Part shown: in pieces, positions 1 through 9,691 of the stretch
Numbering within the stretch: the stretch's first letter is position 1
Layout: each line of letters opens with the position of its first letter
From: an uncultured Bariatricus sp.
GTDB taxonomy: Bacteria > Bacillota > Clostridia > Lachnospirales > Lachnospiraceae
DNA: 64,000 bases
Direction of reading: 5' to 3'
NCBI GenBank assembly: GCA_934307065.1
Contig: CAKRCD010000009.1
Span: 31,245 to 95,244, forward strand
Program-made: the position numbers and the translations under genes
The notes under the pieces: generated by a model
What the model saw: only the letters and a program-made list of their open reading frames with translations
The model's database searches: none
Told to the model about the DNA's origin: nothing

Positions 1-2549
1 TATTTGGAACACATAGCCAGAATGAGCTGAAAAGAATTTATCCAATTGTTGACCATATTGAAGCACTGGAACCAGAGATGCAAAAGTTATCTGATGAAGA
101 ATTAAGGGACAAAACCAGGGAATTTAAAGAACGTCTTGGAAATGGCGAGACACTGGATGATATTCTTCCGGAAGCATTTGCAACCGTGCGCGAGGCAGCA
201 TCCCGTACACTTGGAATGCGTCATTACCGCGTACAGTTAGTTGGTGGAATCATCCTGCATCAGGGACGTATTGCAGAAATGAGAACCGGTGAAGGTAAAA
301 CATTGGTTTCTACACTCCCGGCATATCTGAATGCACTGACCGGAGAAGGTGTACATATTGTCACGGTCAATGATTATCTGGCAAAGCGTGATGCAGAGTG
401 GATGGGACAGGTTCATGAATTTCTGGGGCTGACTGTCGGTGTTGTGCTGAATTCTATGACAAATGATGAGCGTCGTGAGGCATATAACTGCGATATTACT
501 TATGTGACGAATAATGAACTCGGATTTGATTATCTGAGAGATAACATGGTTATCTACAAGGAACAGCTTGTGCAGAGAGGCATGAAATATGCCATCATCG
601 ATGAGGTAGACTCTGTATTGATTGATGAAGCAAGAACGCCACTTATTATTTCCGGACAGAGTGGAAAATCAACAAGATTATATGAAGCATGCGATATACT
701 TGCACGCCAGTTACAGCGTGGAGAAGCCAGTGGGGAATTTTCCAAGATTGATGCGATTATGGGTGAGACCATCGAAGAGACCGGTGATTTCATTGTAAAT
801 GAAAAGGAAAAGAGCGTAAACCTGACAGAAGATGGTGTGAAGAAAGTTGAACAGTTCTTCCATATCGATAATCTGGCAGATGCAGAAAATCTGGAAATCC
901 AGCATAATATTATTTTAGCACTCCGTGCACATAACCTGATGTTTAAAGATCAGGATTATGTGGTAAAAGACGATGAGGTTCTGATTGTAGATGAATTTAC
1001 CGGACGTATTATGCCGGGCCGCCGCTATTCAGACGGTCTTCATCAGGCGATAGAAGCAAAAGAACATGTAAAGGTTAAAAGAGAAAGCAGAACTCTGGCA
1101 ACGATTACGTTCCAGAACTTATTTAATAAATATGAGAAGAAGAGTGGTATGACGGGTACCGCCCTGACAGAAGAGCAGGAGTTCCGTGATATTTACGGAA
1201 TGGATGTTATTGAGATTCCGACCAATCTTCCGGTTCAGCGAGTAGATTTAAATGACGTAGTTTACAAGACAAAGAGAGAAAAATATCATGCTGTTATCCA
1301 GGAAATCTGTGAAGCACATGCCAAAGGACAACCTGTTCTGGTTGGTACGATTACGATTGAAACTTCGGAACTGCTCAGCAAAATGTTGTCAAGAGAAGGA
1401 ATTCAGCATAATGTGTTGAATGCCAAATTCCATGAAAAGGAAGCAGAAATTGTAGCACAGGCAGGACAGCACGGAGCGGTAACAATCGCAACAAACATGG
1501 CTGGTCGTGGTACGGATATTAAGCTGGACGATGCTGCAAGAGAAGCAGGCGGTCTTAAGATTATCGGTACAGAGCGGCATGAGTCCCGGCGTATTGATAA
1601 TCAGCTCCGCGGACGTTCCGGACGTCAGGGAGACCCGGGGGAATCCAGATTCTATCTGTCTCTGGAAGATGATTTACTTAGATTGTTCGGATCAGAACGT
1701 CTGATGGAAATCTTCAATGCCCTTGGAGTAGAAGAGGGAGAGCAGATTGAGCATAAAATGCTTTCCAATGCCATCGAAAAGGCACAGACAAAGATTGAAA
1801 ACAACAACTTTGGAATCCGTAAGAATCTGTTAGAATATGACCAGGTAATGAATGAACAGAGAGAGATTATCTACGAAGAGAGACGTCGTGTACTGAATGG
1901 AGAAAGCATGCGTGAATCCATTTTCCATATGATTACAGACTTTGTGGAAAATGCGGTAGATGGAAACATTACTCCGGACCAGGATTGTGAAGAATGGGAT
2001 TTGATTGCACTGAACAGGGATTTACAGGATGTAATTCCAACATTGCCATTGGTAACGCCAGAGGATGTGAAGGGGAAAGAAGTAAAACAGCTGAAGCATC
2101 TGTTAAAAGAACGTGCTGCAAAGGCTTACGAGGACAAAGAAGCAGAGTTCCCGGAAGCAGAACATTTACGAGAAGTAGAGCGTGTATTCTTACTGCGTGT
2201 TATTGATGCAAAATGGATGGCACATATTGATGATATGGACCAGCTCCGCCAAGGAATCGGTCTTCAGGCTTACGGCCAGAAAGACCCACTGGTAGAGTAC
2301 AAAATGCTTGGTTATGACATGTTTGGTGAGATGACAAGAGCTATCACGCTTGATACTGTTCGTCTGCTGTTCCACGTAAAAGTAGAGCAGAAGGTAGAGC
2401 GTGAGCAGGTTGCCAAGGTAACAGGAACCAACAAGGATGAGTCAGCCGCAAAGGCACCAAAGACACGGTCTGAAAAGAAGGTTTATCCGAATGATCCTTG
2501 CCCTTGCGGAAGCGGTAAGAAATATAAACAGTGTTGTGGAAGAAAATAA
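1..2549 (+). CDS. secA: SecA preprotein translocase ATPase, 5'-truncated by window edge
   Basis: ATP-driven motor that pushes preproteins through SecYEG. The frame is open from base 3 ([20 protein letters not shown]...), so the start lies a few codons outside the window; the first in-window ATG at 78 is internal. Visible parts: Walker [10 protein letters not shown], Walker B IIDEVDS, the GMTGTAL and GRGTDI helicase motifs, RGRSGRQGD, the helical scaffold/wing region, and a C-terminal zinc-binding SEC-C tail ([14 protein letters not shown]) that contacts SecB or ribosomes. About 848 residues are visible, consistent with a full-length SecA minus a short N-terminus. prfB follows 32 bp downstream, the common secA-prfB order of Firmicutes. 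Confidence 0.98.
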   Translation, partial: FGTHSQNELKRIYPIVDHIEALEPEMQKLSDEELRDKTREFKERLGNGETLDDILPEAFATVREAASRTLGMRHYRVQLVGGIILHQGRIAEMRTGEGKTLVSTLPAYLNALTGEGVHIVTVNDYLAKRDAEWMGQVHEFLGLTVGVVLNSMTNDERREAYNCDITYVTNNELGFDYLRDNMVIYKEQLVQRGMKYAIIDEVDSVLIDEARTPLIISGQSGKSTRLYEACDILARQLQRGEASGEFSKIDAIMGETIEETGDFIVNEKEKSVNLTEDGVKKVEQFFHIDNLADAENLEIQHNIILALRAHNLMFKDQDYVVKDDEVLIVDEFTGRIMPGRRYSDGLHQAIEAKEHVKVKRESRTLATITFQNLFNKYEKKSGMTGTALTEEQEFRDIYGMDVIEIPTNLPVQRVDLNDVVYKTKREKYHAVIQEICEAHAKGQPVLVGTITIETSELLSKMLSREGIQHNVLNAKFHEKEAEIVAQAGQHGAVTIATNMAGRGTDIKLDDAAREAGGLKIIGTERHESRRIDNQLRGRSGRQGDPGESRFYLSLEDDLLRLFGSERLMEIFNALGVEEGEQIEHKMLSNAIEKAQTKIENNNFGIRKNLLEYDQVMNEQREIIYEERRRVLNGESMRESIFHMITDFVENAVDGNITPDQDCEEWDLIALNRDLQDVIPTLPLVTPEDVKGKEVKQLKHLLKERAAKAYEDKEAEFPEAEHLREVERVFLLRVIDAKWMAHIDDMDQLRQGIGLQAYGQKDPLVEYKMLGYDMFGEMTRAITLDTVRLLFHVKVEQKVEREQVAKVTGTNKDESAAKAPKTRSEKKVYPNDPCPCGSGKKYKQCCGRK

Positions 2550-2581
2550 TATAAAAAATTAGCAAGATGAGAGGTGATAGA

Positions 2582-3686
2582 GTGGTTGCATTAGATGAAT
2601 TCAAGGTAACGCTGAATGCGTATGATGAGCCTCTGAAAGAAATGAGGGATTCACTTTGACCTTCCGGCAAAGGAACGGCAGGTGGAAGAATTAGAACGGA
2701 GTATAGAAAAGCCGGAATTCTGGGATGATGCACAGGAATCCCAGAGAGTAATGAAGCAGTTAAAAGCATTGAAAGAGTTTCTGGAACAAATCAAAGAACT
2801 TACAATGTTATATGAAGATACAGGTATGTTGATTGAAATGGCAGAGGAAGAAGAGGATGAATCTCTGATTCCGGATATCCGTAAGGATTTGAAGAAGTTT
2901 GAAAAAGAATTTGAGACTTTGAAAATCCGTATTCTGCTGTCAGGCGAGTATGATTCTAAGAATGCCATTGTCACGTTACATGCCGGAGCAGGCGGTACGG
3001 ACAGTTGTGACTGGGTAAATATGATGTACCGTATGTACTCCAGATATGCACAGAACAAAGGATTTGGAATTACGGTGCTGGATTATCAGGATGGAGATAT
3101 TACCGGACTCAAAGGAATCACTTTTGAGGTCAGCGGTGAAAATGCCTATGGCTATTTTCAATCTGAAAAAGGAGTTCACAGGCTGGTTCGTATTTCCCCG
3201 TTTAATGCAGCAGGAAAGCGGCAGACGTCTTTTGCGTCCTGTGATGTACTTCCGAGTATCGATGATGATGTAGCAGTAGAAATCCGCGAAGAGGATTTGA
3301 AAATAGACACATATCGCGCCAGCGGAGCCGGTGGACAGCATATTAATAAGACATCATCTGCGGTGCGCATTACCCATCTTCCAACGGGAATCGTGGTACA
3401 GTGTCAGAATGAGCGCTCCCAGCTATTTAACAAAGATAAGGCAATGCAGATGCTGCGTGCCAAGCTTTATATGCTGGAAAAGCAGAAACAGGAAGAAAAA
3501 ATGTCTGGCATCCGGGGAGAAGTCTGCGACATTAACTTTGGAAATCAGATACGTTCGTATATTATGCATCCGTATACACTTGTTAAGGACCACAGGACGA
3601 ACGAGGAAAATGGAAATGTAACGGCAGTTATTGACGGTGACTTAGACCAGTTTATTAACGCATATTTAAAACAGAGGAGCAGCTAA
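2582..3686 (+). CDS. prfB: Peptide chain release factor 2, expressed by programmed +1 frameshift
   Basis: RF2 recognises UGA/UAA stops and triggers peptide release. The gene starts at GTG 2582 behind a near-perfect GAGGTGAT ribosome binding site (2571-2578); an upstream in-frame ATG at 2567 lacks one. Twenty-five codons (VALDEFKVTLNAYDE...MRDSL) end in an in-frame TGA at 2657-2659 inside CTT TGA C. A +1 slip gives ...SL-D-LPAKERQVEE and continues to 3686. The main frame holds the GGQ peptidyl-hydrolysis motif (ASGAGGQHINKT) and the RF2 anticodon-like region. The frameshift is the family's known autoregulation, not a sequencing error. hom begins 2 bp after the stop. Confidence 0.97.
2645..2660 (+). 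promoter_or_regulatory. RF2 programmed frameshift site
   Basis: AGGGAT TCA CTT TGA C: an SD-like AGGG(AT) at the canonical distance before the slippery CTT, followed by TGA with C as the next base. This matches the textbook RF2 element AGGGGG-NNN-CTT-TGA-C, with GGAT weakening the SD-like part. Low RF2 slows UGA termination and favours the shift. Confidence 0.95.
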
Positions 3687-3688
3687 GG

Positions 3689-4903
3689 ATGAGAATTGCA
3701 TTATTGGGTTATGGAACGGTTGGCTCAGGTGTGGTAGAAGTACTGGAGAAAAACCGGGAGCTTATCTCCGCAAGAGCAGGAAAAGAAATTGAAGTAAAAT
3801 ACATTCTGGATTTGAAGGATTTTTCCGGACAGAAAATACAGGAAAAGATTGTACATGAGTATGATGTTATTTTAAATGACGGGGAAGTAGAAATTGTAGT
3901 AGAGGCTATGGGCGGTATTGAACCGGCTTATACTTACGTAAAGAACGCACTTCTTGCAGGGAAGAGCGTAGTTTCTTCTAATAAGGCACTGGTTGCAAAA
4001 TACGGTGCAGAGCTGATGAAAATTGCACGCGGGAAGCATGTAAATTTTCTGTTTGAGGCGAGTGTGGGAGGCGGGATTCCGATTCTGCGTGCACTTGGTT
4101 CTTCTCTTACGGGAGATGAAATTGAGAAAATTACAGGTATTTTAAATGGAACAACCAACTATATGATGACGAAGATGTTCTATGAAGGTGCAGACTATGC
4201 AGCTGTTCTCAAAGAAGCGCAGGCAAATGGATTTGCAGAGGCAGACCCGACAGCAGATGTGGAAGGGTATGATGCCTGCAGAAAGATTGCCATTCTGACT
4301 TCTATTATTTCTGGAAAGATGGTGGATTTCGAGGAAATTTACACAGAAGGAATCAGTAAAATCACCACAGAGGATATGAAGTATGCCAAGGCACTTGGAA
4401 TGACAGTGAAGCTGCTTGCTGAGTGTGAAAAAGTGGACGGGAAATGGTTCGCCCAGGTAGCACCTTGTCTGCTTTCAAAGGAGCACCCGCTTTACAGTGT
4501 GAATGAAGTCTTTAATGCAGTGTTTGTAAAAGGCAATATGCTTGGAGATGCTATGTTCTATGGAAGCGGAGCCGGAAAGCTTCCGACTGCCAGTGCAGTT
4601 GTGGCTGATATTGTGGCAGAAGCAAAAAATCCGCATACAGATATTATGAATTTCTGGACAGAAGAGAAACTGGAACTGGAAAAGCACACAGAAATGACCA
4701 GACGTTTTTTGGTAAGAATACAGGGAAATCAGGCAGAACTTGCAGACCGTATCCAGAAAGATTTTGGAGAAGTACAGTATGTGAATCTGCAAGAATTTGA
4801 CGAGGAGTTCGGATTTGTTACTCCTGTAATGACAGAAGGGGCATATCTGGAAAAGGCGAAAAACTATCCAACGATTTGCCATATGCTTAGGATGGAAGAG
4901 TAA
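3689..4903 (+). CDS. hom: Homoserine dehydrogenase
   Basis: NAD(P)H-dependent reduction of aspartate semialdehyde to homoserine, the branch point to threonine and methionine. The N-terminal Rossmann motif GYGTVGSG spans residues 7-14. The catalytic/dimerisation segment contains GILNGTTNYM and AEADPTADVEGYDACRK, both family signatures. At 404 aa it is slightly shorter than the usual ~430 aa; the C-terminal ~65 residues (FLVRIQGNQAEL...) look like a compact ACT-type regulatory domain. The start is ATG 3689, with AGAGGAG at 3672-3678 inside the prfB end, so translation is probably coupled. lysC of the same pathway follows 158 bp later. Confidence 0.95.
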   Translation: MRIALLGYGTVGSGVVEVLEKNRELISARAGKEIEVKYILDLKDFSGQKIQEKIVHEYDVILNDGEVEIVVEAMGGIEPAYTYVKNALLAGKSVVSSNKALVAKYGAELMKIARGKHVNFLFEASVGGGIPILRALGSSLTGDEIEKITGILNGTTNYMMTKMFYEGADYAAVLKEAQANGFAEADPTADVEGYDACRKIAILTSIISGKMVDFEEIYTEGISKITTEDMKYAKALGMTVKLLAECEKVDGKWFAQVAPCLLSKEHPLYSVNEVFNAVFVKGNMLGDAMFYGSGAGKLPTASAVVADIVAEAKNPHTDIMNFWTEEKLELEKHTEMTRRFLVRIQGNQAELADRIQKDFGEVQYVNLQEFDEEFGFVTPVMTEGAYLEKAKNYPTICHMLRMEE

Positions 4904-5061
4904 TATACTCTGAAACGTATAAGTGCACATTTGTGGTTATTATGGGAGTGGGGCAGTAGAAAGCCCTGACACATATAATGAAAAAAGGAAAGAAAAGTAG
5001 CTTTGTCTGGGAAGATGGTTATCGCCTGATAGCAAACTTACTGGATAAGTAGGAGGAAGAA

Positions 5062-6270
5062 ATGCTGGTAGTAAAAAAATTTGGAGGCAGTTCTGTTGCA
5101 GATTCAGAACGTATCTTTAATGTGGCCAGACGCTGCGCAGAAGAATTTCAGCGTGGCAATGACGTGGTTGTCGTGTTGTCTGCCATGGGAGATACAACAG
5201 ATGAACTTTTGGCGAAGGCTGCGGAAATCAATCCATATCCGTCCAAACGTGAGCTGGATATGCTTTTAACAACCGGAGAGCAGGTGTCGGTGGCGCTTAT
5301 GGCTATGGCCTTGCAATATTTGCAGGTGCCTGCTATTTCATTGAATGCATTTCAGGTAAAAATGCATGGAACAGCAAGATATGGCAATTCCAGGTTTAAA
5401 AAAATTGATACAGACCGAATCGAACATGAATTAGAAGGACGGAAAATCGTTATTGTAACCGGATTCCAGGCAGTCAACAAGTATGATGATTGTGTTACAC
5501 TTGGACGAGGCGGTTCCGATACAACAGCAGTAGCTCTTGCTGCAGCACTGCATGCAGACAAGTGCGAAATATTTACGGATGTGGACGGTGTTTACACAGC
5601 AGATCCGCGAATTGTGCCGAATGCCAGAAAGATTGAAGAGATTACATACGATGAAATGTTGGAACTGGCTACATCCGGTGCAAAAGTTCTGCATAATCGT
5701 TCTGTGGAAATGGCAAAAAAGTATGGTGTGGAGCTTGTAGTACGCTCCAGTCTGAATACAGAAGAAGGAACTGTGGTTAAGGAGGAAGTTGAAGTGGAAA
5801 AAATGTTAATTACCGGTGTGGCAGCGGATCGAAATACAGCCAGAATCTCAGTGCTCGGCATTGATGACAAGCCGGGAACTGCGTTTAAAATATTCAATGT
5901 GCTTGCAAAAAATAATATTAATGTAGATATTATTCTTCAGTCTGTAGGAAGAAATGGAACCAAGGATATTTCTTTTACGGTTTCAGAAGATGATTTGAAA
6001 GAAGCAATGGAAATTCTGGAGGCCAAGAAAAAATCTTTGACGATTAAGGAAATAACCTGCGATAAAGAAGTTGCCAAGATTTCGATTGTTGGTGCAGGAA
6101 TGCTTACCAATCCGGGAGTTGCGGCAACGATGTTTGAATCTCTCTTTAATTCAAACATTAATATCAATATGATTTCTACATCTGAAATCCGTATTACGGT
6201 ACTGATTGATGAGAAAGATACAGATAAAGCTCTGGTAGCGGTTCATGATGGATTTGGGCTGGAAGATTAA
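5062..6270 (+). CDS. lysC: Aspartate kinase
   Basis: Phosphorylates aspartate, the first step toward lysine, threonine and methionine. KFGGSS at residues 6-11 is the kinase substrate motif, and VTLGRGGSDTTAVALA and DVDGVYTADPRIV are further kinase signatures. The C-terminal half has two ACT repeats (GVAADRNTARISVLG and ISIVGAGMLTNPGVAATM), the usual feedback site. The length of 402 aa is normal. AGGAGG at 5051-5056 sets the start. I see no lysine riboswitch in the 158-bp leader, so control is probably allosteric or through hom cotranscription. The gene ends at a strong terminator. Confidence 0.96.
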   Translation: MLVVKKFGGSSVADSERIFNVARRCAEEFQRGNDVVVVLSAMGDTTDELLAKAAEINPYPSKRELDMLLTTGEQVSVALMAMALQYLQVPAISLNAFQVKMHGTARYGNSRFKKIDTDRIEHELEGRKIVIVTGFQAVNKYDDCVTLGRGGSDTTAVALAAALHADKCEIFTDVDGVYTADPRIVPNARKIEEITYDEMLELATSGAKVLHNRSVEMAKKYGVELVVRSSLNTEEGTVVKEEVEVEKMLITGVAADRNTARISVLGIDDKPGTAFKIFNVLAKNNINVDIILQSVGRNGTKDISFTVSEDDLKEAMEILEAKKKSLTIKEITCDKEVAKISIVGAGMLTNPGVAATMFESLFNSNININMISTSEIRITVLIDEKDTDKALVAVHDGFGLED

Positions 6271-6290
6271 ATAGAAAACAGTAATATGAA

Positions 6291-6340
6291 AAATGTCAGT
6301 GTATCTGGAAAACGATTCCTTGTTACACTGACATTTTTTT
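6291..6340. terminator. Bidirectional terminator between lysC and the CYTH gene
   Basis: AAATGTCAGTGTA (6291-6303) pairs perfectly with TACACTGACATTT (6324-6336), 13 bp, followed by a T run to 6340. A shorter T run on the other side serves the convergent - strand gene, whose stop codon overlaps the T tract. Confidence 0.85.
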
Positions 6341-6782
6341 ATCGTTTTGATAAATTATTATTCTGGTAATCCGGATTGGATGTAACTTCTTCGGAGAACC
6401 ACTTTGGTGGAAGAAAGGCGAGGGCATCTTCTTTCGAAGAGAATTCTACTTCGGCAAGTATTAATGGAGCAAGTGCACCGTGAAAGATATCCAGTTCAAC
6501 GGTATGCCCCGCATCCAATGGAATACGATATCGCTCTTTTGAAATCAGTTTGCCGTCTATCTTAGTAAGAAGATGTTGATAAGCTTCCTCTGTGAGCGGA
6601 AGATTATATTCTTCCCGCATCATAAGACCGGCAGATTTGTAGGTGAGTTCATATTTGGTGTCATCTTTACGGATTCTTACAACCGGATTGGTACAGAGGT
6701 ATCCCTGCTCCAACGTTGTGTGTGGATAAGAATCCAGGTCAGCGGGTAGTTTTTTTATTAAAAATTTACGTTCAATTTCCAT
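6339..6782 (-). CDS. CYTH-domain (triphosphate tunnel) protein
   Basis: Member of the CYTH superfamily (class IV adenylate cyclase/thiamine triphosphatase/inorganic triphosphatase), metal-dependent hydrolases of triphosphate compounds. The N-terminal MEIERKF gives the ExExK signature (E2, E4, K6). Later strands carry the basic and acidic tunnel residues, e.g. VRIRKDD, YELTYKS and ILAEVEF. The length of 147 aa is typical of small bacterial triphosphatases. The gene is monocistronic and convergent with lysC. The substrate cannot be read from sequence; inorganic triphosphate or thiamine triphosphate are the known options. The start ATG is followed immediately by the family motif. Confidence 0.85.
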   Translation of the reverse strand: MEIERKFLIKKLPADLDSYPHTTLEQGYLCTNPVVRIRKDDTKYELTYKSAGLMMREEYNLPLTEEAYQHLLTKIDGKLISKERYRIPLDAGHTVELDIFHGALAPLILAEVEFSSKEDALAFLPPKWFSEEVTSNPDYQNNNLSKR

Positions 6783-6817
6783 GAGGGTTGTTCCTTTCTG
6801 ATTATTGGAATAAAGGT

Positions 6818-6896
6818 TGATGATACCGGATTGCTCCGTACTGCGTACTTTCGCAAGCCTGAGGCAGATGCCAGACCTTTTACCCTAGTATCATCA
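6818..6896. repeat. Small palindromic intergenic element, copy A
   Basis: A 79-bp segment bounded by inverted 9-mers TGATGATAC (6818-6826) and GTATCATCA (6888-6896), with further internal complementarity (TTGC...GCAA). Bases 6821-6863 match 63938-63980 at about 33 of 43 positions, so this is a dispersed repeat family rather than local structure. It lies between the CYTH gene start and the DJ-1 gene promoter and has no coding potential. Confidence 0.6.
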
Positions 6897-6935
6897 TTAT
6901 AAGAAAAATTTCACAGTTTTACAAGATTTGCATCA

Positions 6936-6964
6936 TTGCTTTTCCGGTGGGACTCTGATAGAAT
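6936..6964 (+). promoter_or_regulatory. Sigma-A-like promoter for the DJ-1/lipoprotein pair
   Basis: TTGCTT (6936-6941), 17-bp spacer, TAGAAT (6959-6964), about 100 bp ahead of the ATG at 7065. Found by eye only. Confidence 0.45.
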
Positions 6965-7064
6965 CTGTTTAGAAAACAGATGTTCAGATTTTCGAAATGG
7001 AGCTTTATAGAACAAAATTTATGAAACAAAATTTACAGGACAGAATCGTAGAAAGGAAAATGGT

Positions 7065-7622
7065 ATGAGCGAAGTAGTTGTATTATTGGCAGATGGATTT
7101 GAAGAAATAGAAGGACTTACGGTTGTGGATGTGATCAGGAGAGCCGGCATTTCTCTTACCACTGTTTCTATTATGAAGAAGGAGCAGGTGACCGGCGCCC
7201 ATCAGATACAGGTAAAGGCAGATTGTCTGATGGAGGAAACAGATTTCTCTGACACGAAGATGGTGGTTCTTCCGGGAGGACTTGGCGGCATGCAGAACCT
7301 GGAGGCGCATGAAGGTGTGCGGGAATTATTGAGACAATTTGCAAAGGAGCAGCGTTATATCGGTGCAATCTGCGCAGCACCTACGATTCTTGGAAGAATG
7401 GGACTTCTGGAAGGTAAACGGGCAGTATGTTATCCTTCTATGGAAGATGGCCTTGTGGGAGCAGAAGTCTGCTATGAAGGCGTTGTGGCGGATGGAACTA
7501 TCATAACCGGACGTGGAATGGGTGTGTCCATTGATTTTGCACTCCGCTTAGTCGAGGCACTTCGGGATGAGACACTGGCAGATGACATTGCTGAGCAGAT
7601 CGTATATCAGAGAGGATTTTAG
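7065..7622 (+). CDS. DJ-1/PfpI family protein
   Basis: DJ-1/PfpI superfamily member (YajL/ThiJ-like), 185 aa, full length for the family. These proteins act on reactive carbonyls or as protein deglycases/chaperones; the exact substrate is unknown. The GFEEIE motif near residues 11-16 supplies the conserved Glu, and C103 in AICAAP sits on the nucleophile elbow. The late GRGMGVSIDFALRLVE segment is typical. RBS GAAAGGAAAA precedes the ATG. The next gene starts 2 bp after the stop, so the two are cotranscribed. Confidence 0.9.
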   Translation: MSEVVVLLADGFEEIEGLTVVDVIRRAGISLTTVSIMKKEQVTGAHQIQVKADCLMEETDFSDTKMVVLPGGLGGMQNLEAHEGVRELLRQFAKEQRYIGAICAAPTILGRMGLLEGKRAVCYPSMEDGLVGAEVCYEGVVADGTIITGRGMGVSIDFALRLVEALRDETLADDIAEQIVYQRGF

Positions 7623-7624
7623 AA

Positions 7625-8275
7625 ATGAAAAAAATAGTATGCTATCTACTAATTTCCATTATACTGCTTACGGGCTGTGGAAAGAAAGATTTGAAAGCGG
7701 CAGAATATGTGCGTGCAGATTTGGAATTGATTTTCCAGGGGGAAACGCAGGAAGCAAAAGAATTTCTGGATGCTTCGTCCAGTGATTTGAAGAAAGTATA
7801 TGAAAATGGGATTCAGAGTTTCGTAGAAAACTATCTGATCATTGATACGGACGAAGAAAGTGGAAATATCAGTGCATACAGCTATTACGTGGAGGAAATC
7901 TTCCGCACAATGAAGTATCAGGTGGGCGAAGCAGTAGAAAAAGACAAAGATACTTACGAGGTAACCGTGACTTATCAGCCGGCAGACGTATTTGTCCAAT
8001 TCGCTGAAAAGCTGCAGGAAGAATCAGCAAAGATTCAACAGAAGCAGGAGGAGGGGCAGTATACCGGAACCGAGGAAGAACAAAAGCAGGCAATGCTGGA
8101 AGAATATGTGACAGCTTCCTATGAACTGCTAGGTGAATCTTATTCTCAAATGCAGTACAATGAGGCAGAAGAATTTACATTTACCGTTACCAGAAGTGAG
8201 AAGAACCAGCCGCAGATGTCAGAGGATGAGATTAATCAGTTTATTGTGCAAATTTTATTGCTTGATAAACTGTAA
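7625..8275 (+). CDS. Putative lipoprotein of unknown function
   Basis: 216 aa with a lipoprotein signal peptide: a short basic start, a hydrophobic core and lipobox LLTGC with C18 as the lipidated residue, so it should be anchored on the outer face of the membrane. The mature part is acidic and Glu/Gln-rich, with a helical stretch around KLQEESAKIQQKQEEGQ. I recognise no catalytic motif. It resembles the small DUF5105-like clostridial lipoproteins in style only. It starts 2 bp after the DJ-1 gene with GAGAGG as RBS. Confidence 0.75.
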   Translation: MKKIVCYLLISIILLTGCGKKDLKAAEYVRADLELIFQGETQEAKEFLDASSSDLKKVYENGIQSFVENYLIIDTDEESGNISAYSYYVEEIFRTMKYQVGEAVEKDKDTYEVTVTYQPADVFVQFAEKLQEESAKIQQKQEEGQYTGTEEEQKQAMLEEYVTASYELLGESYSQMQYNEAEEFTFTVTRSEKNQPQMSEDEINQFIVQILLLDKL

Positions 8276-8290
8276 AAGTTGTGTTATACT
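8262..8290 (+). promoter_or_regulatory. Promoter for tig
   Basis: TTGATA (8262-8267), 17-bp spacer, TATACT (8285-8290), overlapping the 3' end of the lipoprotein gene and about 80 bp ahead of tig. A second TATAAT at 8347-8352 has no good -35. Confidence 0.5.
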
Positions 8291-8369
8291 CTTAGAATCA
8301 GTGTAATGTAGATAAGTCTGTCGACTTTTCACGAATATAATTGGTGTATAATTTAGGAGGAAAATTGTA

Positions 8370-9656
8370 ATGAGTTTACAGGTCGAAAAGTTAGAACACA
8401 ATATGGCGAAGCTTACAATTGAAGTTTCTGCTGAAGAATTAGAAGGTGCAATCCAGAAATCATACCTCAAACAGAGAGGGAAAGTAAATGTTCCTGGTTT
8501 CCGTAAGGGCAAAGTACCTCGTCAGGTTATGGAGAAAATGTTCGGTGTAGAAGTATTTTACGAAGATGCAGCGAATACATTAATTCCAGATGCATATGCA
8601 AAAGCATATGATGAAGCTGATATCGACATCGTTTCCCAGCCATCTATCGAAGTAACACAGATTGAAAAGGGAAAACCATTTATCTTCACAGCAGAAGTTG
8701 CAGTAAGACCGGAAGTAAAACTTGGTGAATACAAAGGAGTAGAAGTTGATAAATTCTCTAACCGTGTTACAGCAAAAGAAATCGATGCTAAGTTAGAAGA
8801 AGAGAGAAATAAAAATGCAAGAACGGTCAATGTAGAAGGACGTCCTGTACAGAAAGACGATGAAGTGATTCTTGATTTCGAAGGATTTGTTGACGGTGTT
8901 GCATTTGATGGTGGAAAGGGAGAAAACTACTCTCTTACAATCGGATCTAACACGTTTATTCCGGGATTCGAAGATCAGCTTATCGGTGTAGAAGCCGGAA
9001 AAGAAGTAGAAGTAAATGTTACATTCCCAGAAGACTATCATGAAGAAAGCCTGAAAGGAAAACCGGCAGTATTTAAGTGTACTGTACATGAAATCAAAGC
9101 AAAAGAACTTCCTGAATTAGACGATGAATTTGCTTCAGAAGTTTCAGAATTTGATACATTAGAAGAATTAAAGGCTGATATCAAGGCTAAGATTAAAGAA
9201 CAGAAGAATGCAGAAGGAAAGAGTGCACAGCAGGATCAGGCTCTTGATACCATTATTGCAGCTACAGAGATGGATATCCCGGATGCAATGGTTGAGACAG
9301 AAGCAAGACAGATGGTAGATTCTTTCGGACAGAGAATCCAGCAGCAGGGTCTTACTATGCAGCAGTACATGCAGTTTACAGGCATGGATACAGAAAAGAT
9401 GCTTGAAGAGATGCGTCCACAGGCTATGAAGCGTATCCAGACAAGACTTGTTCTTGAAGCAATCGTAGCAGCAGAAAATATGGTAACTTCTGACGAAAGA
9501 TTAGACGAAGAAATCGCTAAGATGGCAGAAATGTACTCTATGGAAGCAGACCAGCTTAAGAGCTACATGGGAGATGCAGAAAAAGAACAGATGAAGAAAG
9601 ACATTGCTGTAGAGGATGCAGTTCAATTCATCCTTGACAATGCAGTAGAAAAATAA
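8370..9656 (+). CDS. tig: Trigger factor
   Basis: Ribosome-bound chaperone and peptidyl-prolyl isomerase for nascent chains. The N-terminal ribosome-docking domain carries the GFRKGKVP signature at residues 43-50. A central FKBP-like domain (about 150-240) includes DFEGFVDGVAFDGGKGENYS. The C-terminal helical chaperone arms make up the rest (428 aa, normal). AGGAGG lies 8 bp before ATG 8370. It is followed by clpP, clpX and lon, a standard Firmicute folding/proteolysis cluster. Confidence 0.97.
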   Translation: MSLQVEKLEHNMAKLTIEVSAEELEGAIQKSYLKQRGKVNVPGFRKGKVPRQVMEKMFGVEVFYEDAANTLIPDAYAKAYDEADIDIVSQPSIEVTQIEKGKPFIFTAEVAVRPEVKLGEYKGVEVDKFSNRVTAKEIDAKLEEERNKNARTVNVEGRPVQKDDEVILDFEGFVDGVAFDGGKGENYSLTIGSNTFIPGFEDQLIGVEAGKEVEVNVTFPEDYHEESLKGKPAVFKCTVHEIKAKELPELDDEFASEVSEFDTLEELKADIKAKIKEQKNAEGKSAQQDQALDTIIAATEMDIPDAMVETEARQMVDSFGQRIQQQGLTMQQYMQFTGMDTEKMLEEMRPQAMKRIQTRLVLEAIVAAENMVTSDERLDEEIAKMAEMYSMEADQLKSYMGDAEKEQMKKDIAVEDAVQFILDNAVEK

Positions 9657-9691
9657 TCATTTGACATAAAATGAATATAGGAGGTATGGGC

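Noticed and set aside
2657-2659. prfB looks broken by an in-frame stop
   Set aside because: The CTT TGA C context with an upstream AGGG matches the conserved RF2 recoding site.
4904-5061. Lysine riboswitch or T-box ahead of lysC
   Set aside because: The gap is only 158 bp and shows none of the L-box core or T-box AGGGTGGNACCGCG-type sequence.
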